A DNA stretch of 64,000 bases from Anagrus nilaparvatae (lineage: Eukaryota; Arthropoda; Insecta; Hymenoptera; Mymaridae), in the NCBI GenBank assembly GCA_022575985.1, contig JAKSXM010000137.1:22090001-22154000 (forward strand). The letters are read 5' to 3'. This document shows positions 63,701 through 64,000 of this stretch, piece by piece. The position numbers and the translations under genes were made by a program. Every line of letters begins with the position of its first letter. Position 1 is the first letter of the stretch. The notes beneath the pieces were generated by a model, which had not been told where the DNA came from, made no database searches, and worked only from the letters and a program-made list of their open reading frames with translations.

Positions 63701-63790
63701 CGGCCTGACTACATGTACCGGTAGATAGGAGCTTGCGGTATGCATATAAAAAAGCCCACAAGTTCGGATCTACGGGTTAGTGTCATCAAG
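63701..63790 (-). ncRNA. mir-100: mir-100 microRNA precursor
   Basis: The minus-strand mature sequence lies at 63778-63757 and begins AACCCGTAGATCCGAACT; it agrees with miR-100 over all 22 nt. The opposite arm CAAGCTCCTATCTACCGGTA lies at 63735-63716 and pairs as in known precursors, with loop GGGCTTTTTTATATGCATAC. It is the first microRNA of the let-7 complex and sits 2.7 kb upstream of let-7. The promoter should lie at higher coordinates, beyond the window's end. Confidence 0.97.
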
Positions 63791-64000
63791 TAGCTGGCTT
63801 TTTTCAAACTTGATTTTATTACTTTCTGATATTTTTTATTAGTTTTTTTTTTATTTTATTTTTCTTATTCGTAGTTTTATTTTCCTTGATTTCAAGACAG
63901 AATGCTGAATTTTAATTTCTATGGTCCATCTGAAACATAAAATAAAAATTTTATTAGATTTTTTATATTTATTAATAAATAAATAAATATTTTATTATAA
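63791..64000. other. Upstream flank of mir-100
   Basis: AT-rich sequence with T-runs; nothing recognised. Confidence 0.45.

Noticed and set aside
1..64000. A CRISPR array, operon or prophage system
   Set aside because: The direct repeats seen are a minisatellite and satellites without unique spacers, and gene structure with spliceosomal introns is eukaryotic.

Overview
The window looks like nuclear DNA from a very AT-rich insect. Evidence for this is spliced genes with GT-AG introns of 64-218 bp, an R1-like LINE, many foldback and inverted-repeat elements, and a complete let-7 microRNA complex. The high AT content, short introns and R1 LINE would fit a small parasitoid wasp, but that is a guess. 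Nothing bacterial or viral was seen.

Roughly the first 52 kb is gene-poor and rich in repeats. In order it holds: a decayed LINE reverse transcriptase (1-890, minus); a 410-bp inverted-repeat MITE starting CACTGTAAAAAG (6104, with relatives at 25970 and 59614); a satellite-like foldback repeat (8030-10005, related block 29640-31050); a foldback element beside an (AT)n tract (14826-15500); a ~315-bp satellite (15840-16310 and, in the opposite orientation, 49020-50140); a 44-bp minisatellite (about 12 units from 17998); a 713-bp Transib-like foldback MITE with a CACAGTG terminus and a CGCCA target duplication (34078-34790); and two adjacent copies of an unclassified 2.17-kb inverted-repeat element (35088-39433). 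Each 2.17-kb copy carries 3+3 inverted ~179-bp satellite units and a tRNA-like A-box/B-box unit ending in T22. A broken R1-type LINE lies at 46.05-47.33 kb.

The genic part is the last 11 kb. A five-exon GILT-family thiol reductase gene (52954-54106, minus, 214 aa predicted) is divergent from a five-exon GABP-alpha/Ets97D transcription factor gene (55069-56793, plus, 423 aa predicted). About 960 bp separate their start codons. Downstream on the minus strand lie mir-100 (63.7 kb), let-7 (61.0 kb) and mir-125 (58.95 kb), in the conserved transcriptional order of the let-7 complex. The spacers are 2.1-2.7 kb and hold MITEs and a tandem repeat. In insects these microRNAs are normally processed from one developmental-timing transcript. 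The protein genes show no functional link to the complex.

The most unusual structures are the paired 2.17-kb elements and the Transib-like MITE. The most important functional content is the let-7 complex, which holds no long ORF and would be missed by protein annotation. All splice models and element boundaries were read by eye.
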